The position numbers and the translations under genes were made by a program. From positions 1-64,000 of the forward strand of contig JAVBME010000005.1 of NCBI GenBank assembly GCA_031552765.1: 64,000 nucleotides of DNA. The letters are read 5' to 3'. Origin of the DNA: JAVBME01 sp031552765. GTDB lineage: Bacteria > Bacillota > Negativicutes > Acidaminococcales > JAISLQ01. Under the pieces are notes generated by a model. It was not told the DNA's origin. It made no database searches and saw only the letters and a program-made list of their open reading frames with translations. Numbering within the stretch: position 1 is the stretch's first letter; each line of letters starts with the position of its first letter. Positions 8,351-17,519 of this stretch are shown here, piece after piece.

Positions 8351-9394
8351 ATGGACAAGCAATATAGCAATATTCTGGTAATAAAGATGAGTTCGCTGGG
8401 TGACGTGATGCATGCGCTGCCGTCACTCCACGCTTTGCGTAGCCTTTATCCGGCGGCGAAAATAAGCTGGCTGGTAGAGCCGCAGTTTGCCGGTCTTTTG
8501 CCGGGGAAACCGTATATAGACGAGAAAATAGTTTTTTATAAAAACGACCTTAAAAAGAAAAATTTATTAGAGAAATTTGCCTATTTGAAAAAGTTGAGAA
8601 CAGAGCTGCATAGCCGGCATTTCGACCTGGTTATCGATTTGCAAGGGCTGTTGAAAAGTTCTCTGGTGGCGCTCTTGTCCGGCTGTTCAAATCGCATCGG
8701 CTACTGCGAAATGCGCGAAGGCAGTTTTTTGGTGACACGCGCGATTTGCGGCCCTAACAGCAAAAATCATGTAGTGGAGCGCTATCTTGATGTTATAAGA
8801 TATCTGGGCGCTAAAGTAGATAAAGCAGTCTTTCCCCTGCCGGATTTCGCGCAACAGGAAGCCAGGATAAAAGATATATTGCACCAACAGGGTGTCACTG
8901 GAAAATATGCGGTTTTTTTTCCTGGATCGCGCTGGGTGACTAAGGAATGGCCATTAGAGCGGTATGCGGAACTGGCAAAAAAGTTTGTTAAAGAAGGCGT
9001 ATCGGTAGTGATAGCCGGCGGGCCGGCAGACAGGGAAAAAGGCATAAAGATAAAAGCCGGAGCAGATTGCCCGCAGGTAGTTAATCTGGTCGGGCAAACA
9101 GATATGCTGGATATTGCCGCTTTGGTGAAAAATTCCTGCGTATGTGTGGGCGGCGATACCGGGCCGCTGCATGTGGCAGCCGCGGCCGGGGCGCCGACTG
9201 TCACCATGTTTGGGCCAATAAGTTCCGACCGCACGCGTCCTTATGGTGAACTTAACACCAGTATAATCACCACGGCGCCTTGTTCGCCCTGTTTTAAAAG
9301 AACCTGCCCTAAAACTTTCATTTGTATGGACACAATCAGCGTGGATGAAGTGTTTTCCGCTTGTTTGCCGCATCTTGCTACGGAGAATGCATAA
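8351..9394 (+). CDS. waaC: LPS heptosyltransferase I-like (GT9)
   Basis: 347 residues, glycosyltransferase family 9. The N-terminal 'ILVIKMSSLGDVMHALPSL' motif and the C-terminal donor-site motif 'GGDTGPLHVAAAAGAPTVTMFGP' are diagnostic, as is 'FFPGSRWVTKEWP' in the middle. The Ser-Ser-Leu-Gly-Asp start resembles WaaC, which adds the first heptose to Kdo in the LPS inner core, more than WaaF. The exact acceptor is inferred. The gene lies 20 bases after gmhB and its stop overlaps the next start (TAATG). Confidence 0.85.
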   Translation: MDKQYSNILVIKMSSLGDVMHALPSLHALRSLYPAAKISWLVEPQFAGLLPGKPYIDEKIVFYKNDLKKKNLLEKFAYLKKLRTELHSRHFDLVIDLQGLLKSSLVALLSGCSNRIGYCEMREGSFLVTRAICGPNSKNHVVERYLDVIRYLGAKVDKAVFPLPDFAQQEARIKDILHQQGVTGKYAVFFPGSRWVTKEWPLERYAELAKKFVKEGVSVVIAGGPADREKGIKIKAGADCPQVVNLVGQTDMLDIAALVKNSCVCVGGDTGPLHVAAAAGAPTVTMFGPISSDRTRPYGELNTSIITTAPCSPCFKRTCPKTFICMDTISVDEVFSACLPHLATENA

Positions 9395-10434
9395 TGAAGA
9401 TAAGTAAAGCCGACAGCATACTGGTCACTTTTCTCATGCAACTGGGAGACTTGGTACTTATCACGCCTTTTCTTACCGCGTTGCGCCGGGCGGCGCCGCA
9501 GGCAAAAATAACCTTGCTGATGGACGTAAAGTGGCTGGAAATCATGGCGTCTAATCCAGATATAGATGAAATATTGCCGCTAGACCGCAAAGGCAAGGAC
9601 AACAGCCTGGCCGCCCTGTGGAAATACCGCAGAAAACTGCAAAAAAGAAAATTTGACCTGGCGATAAACCTGAACCCCAGCGAACGCTGCTCATTTTTAG
9701 CGGCTTTCAGCGGCGCCAAATTCAAGACCGGAGCTACAAAAAGCTTGTTTGCGCCCTTTTATGACCGGCGGCTCAGATTAAACAGGAAACTGCATGCCGC
9801 GGATATGTATTTGGATATATTAGGGCAGTTGGGCGTTGAGGACTTAGCTAACGACGGGTTAAAAGTAGTCCTTACGGAAGAATACAGGAAACAGGCGGCA
9901 GATTTTTTTACTGCCAAGGGTATAGTGCCTGAAGATAAATTGATAGGTTTTAATATCGGCAGCGCCTCGGCCACCAAGTGCTGGCTGCCGGACAGGTTTG
10001 CCCAGGTAGCGGACGCTTTGGCAGCGGATGGTTATAAAACAGTTTTTTTTGGCAGTAAAGCGGAACTTGCCGTAGTAGAAAAAGCGGTAAGTCTTATGCA
10101 CACCAAACCGGTTATCGCCACAGGGGCGTTTGGTCTGGGCGGGCTTACCGCGGCCTTGGGGCGTATAGAGCTTTTGATAACCAACGACAGCGGGCCGATG
10201 CATTTGGCGGTCAGCCAAAAAACACCGCTGGTAGCGCTGTATGGGCCGTCAAAACCCGAGCTGTACGGGCCTTATACACTTGACGGCGCAGCGGTGGTGA
10301 AGGCACAGCCGCCTTGTGAGAACTGCCTGGATCGTATGAAACATAAATGCGCCGATATGCGCTGTATGAATGACTTGACTGTAGCGCAAGTCATTGAAGC
10401 AGCTAACAAAATGCTGGCGAAAGGGAAAAAGTAA
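9394..10434 (+). CDS. waaF: LPS heptosyltransferase II-like (GT9)
   Basis: 346 residues, glycosyltransferase family 9. 'ILVTFLMQLGDLVLITPFL' at the N-terminus and 'ITNDSGPMHLAVSQKTPLVALYGP' near the C-terminus define the family. A run of Cys ('CENCLDRMKHKCADMRC') near the C-terminus is typical of this group. I chose the ATG at 9394, which overlaps the upstream stop and has GGAG at suitable spacing, over an in-frame TTG 33 bases upstream. The likely role is adding a second heptose to the LPS core; acceptor specificity cannot be read from sequence. Confidence 0.83.
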   Translation: MKISKADSILVTFLMQLGDLVLITPFLTALRRAAPQAKITLLMDVKWLEIMASNPDIDEILPLDRKGKDNSLAALWKYRRKLQKRKFDLAINLNPSERCSFLAAFSGAKFKTGATKSLFAPFYDRRLRLNRKLHAADMYLDILGQLGVEDLANDGLKVVLTEEYRKQAADFFTAKGIVPEDKLIGFNIGSASATKCWLPDRFAQVADALAADGYKTVFFGSKAELAVVEKAVSLMHTKPVIATGAFGLGGLTAALGRIELLITNDSGPMHLAVSQKTPLVALYGPSKPELYGPYTLDGAAVVKAQPPCENCLDRMKHKCADMRCMNDLTVAQVIEAANKMLAKGKK

Positions 10435-11198
10435 TGTCGCTGTGCGTGGTAATATTGACTTTTAATGAAGAGCAACATATAGAAGCCGCTGTAGAGTCCG
10501 CTAAAAAAGTGGCAGAGGAGATACTTGTCATTGATTCGGGCAGTTCGGACAAGACAGTGGTGTTGGCGGAAAAACACGGCGCCAGAGTGTTGTTTCGTCC
10601 CTGGGATGACGACTTTGCCGCAGCAAGGAATTTTGCTGATGACAAGACAGAGGCGCAGTGGTTGCTGCACCTTGATGCTGACGAGCGTATTTCCGACGAA
10701 CTGGCCGACAGTATAAAAAAAGCTCTGCTAGGTAGTGAAAGAAAAATATATGCTTTTAAGCGCAGTAATAATGCTTTCGGCAAGGAATTCAAATATGGCG
10801 TTTTTCATCCTGATAGAGTAAGGCGCCTTTATCCGCGAGGAAAAGCCATATGGATAGGGAAGGTGCACGAAAGTATACAAAGTGATTTGCCGCGAGTATG
10901 CTTGTTTGGCAAGCTTGTGCATTATACTTACTCCGATTGGGAACAATATTTTTATAAATTCAATAAATATACCAGCATATGGGCAAGGCAAGCTTATGAT
11001 GCCGGGAAGAGTACTTCCATGGCAACAGCATTTGCTCATGCCGTCTTTGCTTTGATAAAAACCTTACTGTTACACGGTGGTTTTTTAGATGGTCTTATTG
11101 GTATAGCTACATGCTTTATGTATTTTAGTTATACCCTGGTAAAATATTTAAAACTTTACCAACTGCAGGTAGGCAGGGAGCGAGTATCAGCTGATTAA
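10434..11198 (+). CDS. Family 2 glycosyltransferase, LPS core (WaaE-like)
   Basis: 254 residues, GT-A fold. 'VVILTFNEEQHIEAAVESAK' at the start and 'LHLDADERIS' (DxD motif) are clear. 'GKVHESI' followed by a hydrophobic C-terminal tail matches the WaaE/KdtX group, which adds a hexose to inner-core heptose. The ATG overlaps the stop of the heptosyltransferase (TAATG). It is the last gene of the tightly packed, GC-richer LPS operon; the next genes are AT-rich. Confidence 0.82.
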   Translation: MSLCVVILTFNEEQHIEAAVESAKKVAEEILVIDSGSSDKTVVLAEKHGARVLFRPWDDDFAAARNFADDKTEAQWLLHLDADERISDELADSIKKALLGSERKIYAFKRSNNAFGKEFKYGVFHPDRVRRLYPRGKAIWIGKVHESIQSDLPRVCLFGKLVHYTYSDWEQYFYKFNKYTSIWARQAYDAGKSTSMATAFAHAVFALIKTLLLHGGFLDGLIGIATCFMYFSYTLVKYLKLYQLQVGRERVSAD

Positions 11199-11359
11199 GA
11201 CATTTAAAAGCCCGCCCAATATCCATACTTGAACAATCTAGCATTAATAGAGTGGTTTAGGCGCATACATGTGTATTACTGTTGCTAGGTAAAAACAGTA
11301 AGAAAACTTTTTGCTAGTCTAGAGCCTAATGAAAAAGTAAAGCAAAAGGGGGCCTTTTA

Positions 11360-12436
11360 TTGAATAGAGAATATAATACTATATTGGTACACTTGCTGGC
11401 TAATCTGGGAGATGTGGTTTTTGCGACATCTACGCTTTATTTGATAAGACAGAGGTATCCGAAAGCAAAGATAGTTTTTTTGGTTAGAACGGGCATTGCG
11501 GAAGTTTTTAAAAATCATTCGTGTATTGATGAGGTAATACCGTTTTCGTATACAAGTGGAGGCGATTATCTCTCTGTTTTTAAGGCAGCAAACTTAATTA
11601 AAAAATATAATTTTGACATGTCCATTTCGTTGGGGGGCAGGTTTAGAATAGATCTTTCAGTTTGGTTAGCGGGGATACCAGTACGTGTGGGAGCAGACCG
11701 AATATGGAACAATAGAAAAAGATGTCCCTCATATTTATATACACATACTATAAAGATGGGGGATTTGAAAAACAAGCCTATTTATCAGAGCTTCCAAAAG
11801 CTCTTTAATACTTTCATAAATGATACTAAGTCTAAAAATGATATCAGGCCTTTTGTCGGCAAAGCGCCAGAGGAAAACCTTCGGAAAGCGCACGAGCTAC
11901 TGGCGGGACTTGCTAGACCTGGCGCCATGAGTTTAGCTGTTTGCGTGAAAGCCGAACACTTGACAAAGAATTGGCAACCTGAAAGATTTGCGGAAGTTTT
12001 AGATATTATCTTAGAGAAATATGCAATAAATGCATTTATTGTAGGGGTACAATCTGATAGGGCCTATGCCGAGGATATAATAAAAAACTGTAAGTATAAA
12101 GTAGAAAACTTGTGCGGCAAGACGTCATTATTAGACTTGGTGGCATTGTTTGAACAAAGCGATATGTTGCTGTCTATTGATAATGGCTCGGCCCACCTTG
12201 CTGCGGCTACCGGACTGCCGGTAGTGTGCATTTGCATAGGTACAAGTCCGTTAACTATTCCTCCTACAGCGGAAGCGTTTTTGTGTGTTGGACGTGATAG
12301 ATTGGCAGAATATACAGACTTGGCTTCTGATAAACAGGTAGATATAACTGTAGATGAAGTTTTGCGAGATATAGAAGACATTATCGCTTTTAGCAAAAAT
12401 AAGCATCATAAGACTCATACAGGCAAAGGGGAGTAA
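11360..12436 (+). CDS. Heptosyltransferase-family protein (GT9), third copy
   Basis: 358 residues starting at TTG 11360, with AAAGGGGG 8 bases upstream. Family 9 motifs are present: 'ILVHLLANLGDVVFATSTL' and 'LLSIDNGSAHLAAATGLPVVCICIG'. Codon use is markedly more AT-rich than in the two GT9 genes upstream, so it is unlikely to be a recent local duplicate. It probably transfers a sugar to the outer LPS core, but substrate is unknown. A 161-base AT-rich spacer separates it from the inner-core operon, and the next gene begins 3 bases after its stop. Confidence 0.78.
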   Translation: MNREYNTILVHLLANLGDVVFATSTLYLIRQRYPKAKIVFLVRTGIAEVFKNHSCIDEVIPFSYTSGGDYLSVFKAANLIKKYNFDMSISLGGRFRIDLSVWLAGIPVRVGADRIWNNRKRCPSYLYTHTIKMGDLKNKPIYQSFQKLFNTFINDTKSKNDIRPFVGKAPEENLRKAHELLAGLARPGAMSLAVCVKAEHLTKNWQPERFAEVLDIILEKYAINAFIVGVQSDRAYAEDIIKNCKYKVENLCGKTSLLDLVALFEQSDMLLSIDNGSAHLAAATGLPVVCICIGTSPLTIPPTAEAFLCVGRDRLAEYTDLASDKQVDITVDEVLRDIEDIIAFSKNKHHKTHTGKGE

Positions 12437-12439
12437 CGA

Positions 12440-13363
12440 GTGAATATTTCTATGGTTGTTTGCACATATAACCGTATTAAAATGTTAAAAGAGGCAATTA
12501 ACTCTCTTCTTTGCCAATCAATAATAAATGATCCGTCAATAAAATGGGAAGTTATAGTTGTAAACAATAATTCTGATGATGGCACAGAAGAATACCTCAA
12601 AGAACTTGCTAAAGAAAACCGTTTTGTAAAATATGTGCTAGAAACAAACCAGGGAATCGGTTATGCGCGTAATGCCGCATTAGAAAATGCGCAGTATGAT
12701 ATAATTGCTTATATAGATGATGATGAAACGGCTGATGAAAACTGGGCTGCTGAAATGATAAGGGTATTTAAGGAGAATGATAATATCGGGTGTGTGTCAG
12801 GGCCATATTATCTGGAGGAGAAAGAGAAGATACCAACTTGGTTTCCTAAAGAAATGCATGGTATACTTGGCGATATTAACAATTATAGCGAGCAAAAAGA
12901 TTATTTTGATTTGGGTAGAAAAGATTGCTATGCCGGAAATATGGCTATCAGCAAAAAAGTTGTTGAACATGGCTTGCGTTTTCCTTTATTGGGTCGAAAG
13001 AAAGATATTCTTTTGAACGGGGAAGATATATATATGGCTTTTAGCATATATGATGCTGGATTTAAAGTTTTTTATGCACCCAAGGCTAAAATCTACCATA
13101 AATTTATTCCAGCTCGCGCAACGGTAAATTATGCGATAAAATCTTTTAAAGGGCTTGCTTACAGTAATGCAAAAAAGAATAAATTTTTTTACTATTTTTT
13201 TTGCTTGTTTTTAAGAACTCTAATATTTCCCTTTAGGGTTCTTTTAGATTATCGAAAACGGCTATATCACTTTGTTAGAATTTTTTATGAATATTATCGA
13301 CTGAAAGCAAGCATGCAGATGATATTTGGTGATAATAACATTGGGTGCAATAAACTTCAATAA
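12440..13363 (+). CDS. Family 2 glycosyltransferase
   Basis: 307 residues. The start is a GTG at 12440 behind GGGGAG; an ATG four codons later is a weaker alternative. The nucleotide-binding start 'SMVVCTYNRIKMLKEAINSL', the metal-binding 'AYIDDDETADENW', and a GT2 acceptor region around 'LNGEDIYMAFSIYDAG' (ED motif) are visible. The C-terminus is basic with hydrophobic segments ('KFFYYFFCLFLRTLIFPF'), suggesting membrane association. Probably part of outer-core or O-antigen assembly, given the ligase/polymerase gene that follows. Confidence 0.82.
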   Translation: MNISMVVCTYNRIKMLKEAINSLLCQSIINDPSIKWEVIVVNNNSDDGTEEYLKELAKENRFVKYVLETNQGIGYARNAALENAQYDIIAYIDDDETADENWAAEMIRVFKENDNIGCVSGPYYLEEKEKIPTWFPKEMHGILGDINNYSEQKDYFDLGRKDCYAGNMAISKKVVEHGLRFPLLGRKKDILLNGEDIYMAFSIYDAGFKVFYAPKAKIYHKFIPARATVNYAIKSFKGLAYSNAKKNKFFYYFFCLFLRTLIFPFRVLLDYRKRLYHFVRIFYEYYRLKASMQMIFGDNNIGCNKLQ

Positions 13364-13374
13364 CGAGGTAAGTC

Positions 13375-14613
13375 ATGCTATATCGTTCAAAAATTGAAAA
13401 ATTGTTATATAGAATAAGCTTATACTCGTTACTGATCTATGCGGCTCTTTCTTGTACAAGCCAAGTGGGCTCCCGAAACATACTTGCCATTGGCTTGTTA
13501 TCAGTGACTATACTTGTTTTGTTGCATCCGGAATATTTAATTGATTTTTGGCGAAAAAATGATAAGATAGTATCGGGCATATCCCTTTTTTTTGCTGCGT
13601 TAATTATTTCGTCATTTTTTAGCATTAATATTTTGACTAGCATAAAAACTACTTGGAATTATTTGCTTTGGTTCGCTCCGTTCCCATTGACAGCGATATT
13701 GGTCAAGAATAAATGTCAGTTTGCTGTTCTTTTAAAATTATTGTCTTTGTCTGTGTTTATAGCCTCATTGCATGTAGCTTATCAGTTTTTGAAGGATGTT
13801 CCCAGAGCAGCGGCTATGAATGGGGATATAATGACTTTGGCTAGTATTATGGCAATGATTGTGCCGTTATTACTAGTTGTTATGCTTGAGGGTGAAGGCT
13901 TATCCACAAAAGAGCATGTTTTTGTTGGTGTATTGTTTTCTATGGCACTTTTTGCCTTATATTGCAGTCTTACACGTGGAGCGTGGCTGGCTGTTCTTGT
14001 TTGTATGATTTTTTATTTCTTTTTAGCTGTTTATAAATACGGTATTTTGAATAAGAAGATTTTAGGTTTTTTTTTACTAACGATGGTGTTCTTAACAACA
14101 CTTTATTTTACTAACTCATTTTTTGCATCGCGCTTTAATTCTGCTTTTTCAGCAAAAGACCAATCAAGCCAGGAGAGGGTATATTTATGGAAATCCAGTT
14201 GGAACATACTTAAAGATCATCCAGCAGTAGGTACGGGGCCGGGAACTTTCGGGCAGGTTTACGAGAGTAAATATATTTTGCCGGAAGCTAAGGTTCAAGG
14301 GCTTGACCATGCCCATAATAATTTTCTCAATATGCTGGCAGAAGGCGGTGTATTGTTGGGAAGTGCTTTTATTTATATGTTTTTTTGTGTTTTGCAATAT
14401 TGTTGGCAGCTAAGAAAAAGCAAACCAACTGGATATTTTTTTACAGCATGCTTTCTTGCAATATTAGGTTTTTTACTGCATGGCCTTACTGAGTTTAATT
14501 ATTCTAAAGTAGTTGCAGTCAGGCTTCTATGGTTTTTTGTAGGTATCGCGGTTGTAGCCGGGACTGAGTGGTTTTCTTCAGATATAAAAGATAGAATGCA
14601 AAATATATGCTGA
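13375..14613 (+). CDS. O-antigen ligase / polymerase family membrane protein
   Basis: 412 residues, strongly hydrophobic with about a dozen membrane segments. The Wzy_C/WaaL signatures are present: 'SLTRGAWLAVLVCM' and the periplasmic-loop motif 'GPGTFGQVYE...DHAHNNFLNMLAEGGV' with the conserved His. Such proteins either ligate O-antigen to lipid A-core (WaaL) or polymerise repeat units (Wzy); sequence alone does not separate the two. It is the last gene of the AT-rich segment and starts 11 bases after the glycosyltransferase. A 13-bp AT hairpin follows. Confidence 0.83.
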   Translation: MLYRSKIEKLLYRISLYSLLIYAALSCTSQVGSRNILAIGLLSVTILVLLHPEYLIDFWRKNDKIVSGISLFFAALIISSFFSINILTSIKTTWNYLLWFAPFPLTAILVKNKCQFAVLLKLLSLSVFIASLHVAYQFLKDVPRAAAMNGDIMTLASIMAMIVPLLLVVMLEGEGLSTKEHVFVGVLFSMALFALYCSLTRGAWLAVLVCMIFYFFLAVYKYGILNKKILGFFLLTMVFLTTLYFTNSFFASRFNSAFSAKDQSSQERVYLWKSSWNILKDHPAVGTGPGTFGQVYESKYILPEAKVQGLDHAHNNFLNMLAEGGVLLGSAFIYMFFCVLQYCWQLRKSKPTGYFFTACFLAILGFLLHGLTEFNYSKVVAVRLLWFFVGIAVVAGTEWFSSDIKDRMQNIC

Positions 14614-14626
14614 TTTATTTTATATG

Positions 14627-14656
14627 CATTTAAATATATAGTAATATATTTAAATG
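14627..14656. repeat. Perfect 13-bp AT-only-like palindrome
   Basis: The arms CATTTAAATATAT (14627-14639) and ATATATTTAAATG (14644-14656) flank a 4-base loop between the O-antigen ligase gene and the MFS gene. There is no T tract, so it is not a typical terminator. It may be a weak transcript end or a protein site at the edge of the AT-rich segment. Confidence 0.6.
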
Positions 14657-14699
14657 AGAAAATATTTACATTACGAGAGATCTATAAAGGAGTATTTTT

Positions 14700-16118
14700 A
14701 TGGTCGATATCCACAAAAATGGCGTAGATCTTAACAATAAAACCTTACAATGGCTTCCCTGGCTGGTAGCCATTTCTTTTTTTATGCAGATGTTTGACGG
14801 TACGGTGCTCAATACGGCTTTGCCGGCCATCGCTAAAAGTATGGGCGAGCCGACCCTGCGCTTGCAAAGCGCTATTATTGCCTACATGCTGACTGTGGCT
14901 ATCTTTATACCCGCTTCCGGCTGGCTGGCCGACCGTTTTGGGACAAAGCGGCTTATGGCCTTTTCTATATCGCTGTTTACTTTTGGCTCTATATTATGTG
15001 CTATGTCGCCTAACCTCTTGTTGCTCATCTTTTCCCGCATTGTCCAGGGCATTGGCGGCGCTTTGATGGTTCCGGTGGGGCGTTTGGCGGTATTGAAAGT
15101 CTATCCCCGTGAGCAGCTTATCAATGTGCTGAGCTTTGTTACCATGCCCGGCCTGGCGGGTTCTCTGTTGGGGCCGGCGGTTGGCGGCTTTTTGGTAGAA
15201 TATGCGACATGGCATTGGATATTCCTTATCAATATACCTATAGGAATTTGTGGCGTCTTGATGAACCGTCGCTATATGCCGGATTTGCGCTCGAAAAGCC
15301 TGGCTCCGTTTAGCTGGCGTGATTTCTCTTTATTCGCGCTTTCTCTTTTTCTTATCACACTGGCCCTTGAAGGGGTTGATGGTTTTGGCTTTTCCGCTTG
15401 GCTGTTTACTTTTATTATGGCCAGTGGCTTGTTCTGTCAGTTCATTTACTGGCATGTTTTTGCAAATGAGCCGGGAGCGCTCTTTAAAGCCGGCCTATTG
15501 AAGGCGGTGCGTTTTGTGATTGGCCTGTCGGCCGGTATATTTACGCGTATAGGTACTGGGGCCATACCTCTCTTGATACCGCTTTTCATGCAAATGGTGC
15601 TGGAGTTCTCTCCCCTGAAAACAGGCCTCTTGATGATACCGGCCGCTCTTACTTCCATAATGTGCAAACCCTTGGCTAATCCCTTAGTCAAACGTTTTGG
15701 TTTTAGAAAAATCCTTTTTGCCAATACAGTGCTGCAAGGACTTTTCATTTCCAGCCTTTCCTTCTCGTCGGTACATTCTAACATACCGTTTATGTTGCTG
15801 CATCTGGGTTTGCTGGGCGGGGTTAATTCCATTCAATTTACTGTGCTAAATACCTTTACCCTGTTTGACTTGGACAATGAAGACACATCCAGCGGCAATA
15901 CGCTTTTGTCCGTAGTCATACAGATTTCACAAAGCCTTTCTCTAGGCATTGCCACTTTTGTTTTGTTTTTCTTCCTGGGACACAATTCCTATGCGGATAT
16001 AATAGCCACCGAAAATGCTTTTCATTGGACTTTTACCGTACTTGGCCTTAGTTCGGTAGGATCGGCGGCTATCTTTTGGCTCGCGCCGCGCGATAAAGAA
16101 GAAAAAGCCCTCATTTGA
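14700..16118 (+). CDS. MFS multidrug exporter, DHA2 family (MdtD-like)
   Basis: 472 residues, hydrophobic throughout, consistent with the 14 membrane segments of the DHA2 drug:H+ antiporters. The motif 'DGTVLNTALPAIAKSMGE' at the N-terminus, 'GWLADRFGTKRLM' (motif A) and 'LNIPIG'-like 'FLINIPIGICGVLM' closely follow the enterobacterial MdtD pattern. Exports an unknown toxic compound. AAGGAG lies before the ATG. The stop codon is inside a perfect hairpin shared with the convergent downstream gene. Base composition returns to the GC-richer level of the genome. Confidence 0.88.
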   Translation: MVDIHKNGVDLNNKTLQWLPWLVAISFFMQMFDGTVLNTALPAIAKSMGEPTLRLQSAIIAYMLTVAIFIPASGWLADRFGTKRLMAFSISLFTFGSILCAMSPNLLLLIFSRIVQGIGGALMVPVGRLAVLKVYPREQLINVLSFVTMPGLAGSLLGPAVGGFLVEYATWHWIFLINIPIGICGVLMNRRYMPDLRSKSLAPFSWRDFSLFALSLFLITLALEGVDGFGFSAWLFTFIMASGLFCQFIYWHVFANEPGALFKAGLLKAVRFVIGLSAGIFTRIGTGAIPLLIPLFMQMVLEFSPLKTGLLMIPAALTSIMCKPLANPLVKRFGFRKILFANTVLQGLFISSLSFSSVHSNIPFMLLHLGLLGGVNSIQFTVLNTFTLFDLDNEDTSSGNTLLSVVIQISQSLSLGIATFVLFFFLGHNSYADIIATENAFHWTFTVLGLSSVGSAAIFWLAPRDKEEKALI

Positions 16119-16127
16119 GGGCTTTTT
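16102..16127. terminator. Bidirectional terminator spanning two convergent stop codons
   Basis: The arms AAAAAGCCCTCA (16102-16113) and TGAGGGCTTTTT (16116-16127) form a 12-bp perfect stem that works in both directions. The TGA of the MFS gene (16116-16118) and the TGA of the opposing gene (16113-16111) both lie in the stem, so the two genes overlap by 8 bases at their 3' ends. Confidence 0.88.
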
Positions 16128-16704
16128 CTATAGCAGTAATAAGATGTGTTTTGAATATTTCTATGCCAATATTTTCGCTTCGTGTTTTAAGTCCGCTGCA
16201 AAGGGCAAAATCTTCTAACTGTTCTTTTGTAGTGGCTCGTACGCCGGTATCGCAAAAAAGAGCTTCATCACAGTACAGGCCAAATTTTTCCCTGAATACC
16301 GCTTTTTCATGGTCAGTTTTTGCTTCGTAAGCAAAAAAACGCCGCCAGTTGCAAAGCTCGCGCGGCGTAAGGAAAAAAGTCCGCGGCATGGCGCTTGTAT
16401 CTATGCCTGTGATGGCGTGTATGCAATTTATTTGATCTAGGAAAACGACAGGGTCTTTAGCGGTAAAAATTTGTAAGTCAGGGTGGCATTTGCAGCCGTA
16501 AAGCAATAGTATTTTATCAGCTTTGCTGTTACTTATAGCTGTGGATAGTTCGAGTTTTAGTGCCGAAAGATCTGTATGCAGCCTCTGATCCAGGTAAGAT
16601 AGAGAAAAATTAGCATAGAACCGCCGGTCTTGATAAATTTGCTCCAATACCTTATCAAGTTCCAGTTGGAACGCTTCACAGGCCAGTATGTGTATTACAC
16701 GCAT
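16111..16704 (-). CDS. DUF1638-like protein
   Basis: 197 residues. The pattern 'IHILACEAF', 'YLDQRLHTD', 'KILLLYGCKCHPDL', 'INCIHAITGID' and 'TFFLTPRELCNW' matches what I know of DUF1638 proteins, found near corrinoid methyltransferases and of unknown biochemistry. Several Cys (in LACE, YGCKC, NCI) could bind a metal or cofactor. I start at the ATG at 16704, which has AGAGGTG 6 bases upstream; the GTG three codons earlier falls within that ribosome-binding site. Convergent with the MFS gene; no methyltransferase genes are nearby. Confidence 0.72.
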   Translation of the reverse strand: MRVIHILACEAFQLELDKVLEQIYQDRRFYANFSLSYLDQRLHTDLSALKLELSTAISNSKADKILLLYGCKCHPDLQIFTAKDPVVFLDQINCIHAITGIDTSAMPRTFFLTPRELCNWRRFFAYEAKTDHEKAVFREKFGLYCDEALFCDTGVRATTKEQLEDFALCSGLKTRSENIGIEIFKTHLITAIEKALK

Positions 16705-16836
16705 CTTGTTCACCTCTTTTATTATAACTTATTGTAACATTTTTCCTGTTTGTTTTTCTATTTATGATAATTACTGTTAAAAGATAATAAATATGGTATA
16801 ATATACTCGATTACAAAATACAAAGGGGGACATACA

Positions 16837-17439
16837 ATGAATAAGGTTTTTTGGGATTCCATACAAACCAGGAGATCTTTTTACGCAATAACCAGCGAGT
16901 CTTTAATTAGCGACCAAGCAATAGAAAATATCGTTAAAGAAGCAGTAAAACATACCCCTTCGCCTTTTAACAGTTGTAGTTCCCGTGTATTGCTCCTTTT
17001 ATGTGATCAGCACAAGAAATTTTGGGAGATAGTAAAAGAAGAAGTTAAAAAAGTAGCTCCGGTCGAGGCTTTTGCGGCTACAGAAGAGAAGATAAATAAC
17101 TCCTTTGCCGCCGGTTACGGCACAGTGCTGTTTTTTGAAGAAATGAAGGTCATAAAAGGACTGCAAGAACAGTTCCCGCTATACAAGGACAATTTTCCTA
17201 TCTGGTCGGACCATTCGGGAGGCATGCTGCAGTTTGTAGTATGGACCGCTCTTGAACTGGAAGGTTTTGGCGCTTCTCTCCAACATTATAACCCTTTGAT
17301 CGACGCGCGGATCAAAAAAGAATGGAATGCTCCTGACAGTTGGCGGCTTTTAGCGCAGATGCCGTTTGGTAAACCGCTGGCGCAGCCGGGGGCAAAGGAG
17401 TTTGGCCCCTTGAACGAGCGGGTAAAAGTTTATAAATAA
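16837..17439 (+). CDS. Nitroreductase family protein, Frm2/HBN1 type
   Basis: 200 residues. 'FWDSIQTRRSFYAI' (FMN phosphate-binding Arg pair), 'HTPSPFNSCSSRVLLL', 'SDHSGGMLQFVVWTALELEGFGASLQHYN' and the final 'FGKPLAQPGAKEFGPLNERVKVYK' match the Frm2/HBN1-like branch, which binds FMN and reduces nitro compounds or quinones with NAD(P)H in the cytoplasm. AAAGGGGG precedes the ATG and a TATAAT -10 box lies about 35 bases upstream. It stands alone between terminators. Physiological substrate unknown. Confidence 0.9.
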   Translation: MNKVFWDSIQTRRSFYAITSESLISDQAIENIVKEAVKHTPSPFNSCSSRVLLLLCDQHKKFWEIVKEEVKKVAPVEAFAATEEKINNSFAAGYGTVLFFEEMKVIKGLQEQFPLYKDNFPIWSDHSGGMLQFVVWTALELEGFGASLQHYNPLIDARIKKEWNAPDSWRLLAQMPFGKPLAQPGAKEFGPLNERVKVYK

Positions 17440-17447
17440 GTTACCGT

Positions 17448-17480
17448 AAAACCGGCAGATTAGATTCTGCCGGTTTTTTT
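17448..17480 (+). terminator. Intrinsic terminator after nitroreductase gene
   Basis: The arms AAAACCGGCAGA and TCTGCCGGTTTT form a 12-bp stem, and the T run extends beyond it. It lies 8 bases after the stop codon. Confidence 0.92.
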
Positions 17481-17519
17481 ATATGGGAACAAAGAAACAA
17501 AATTTTTTACAGTTCTTCG

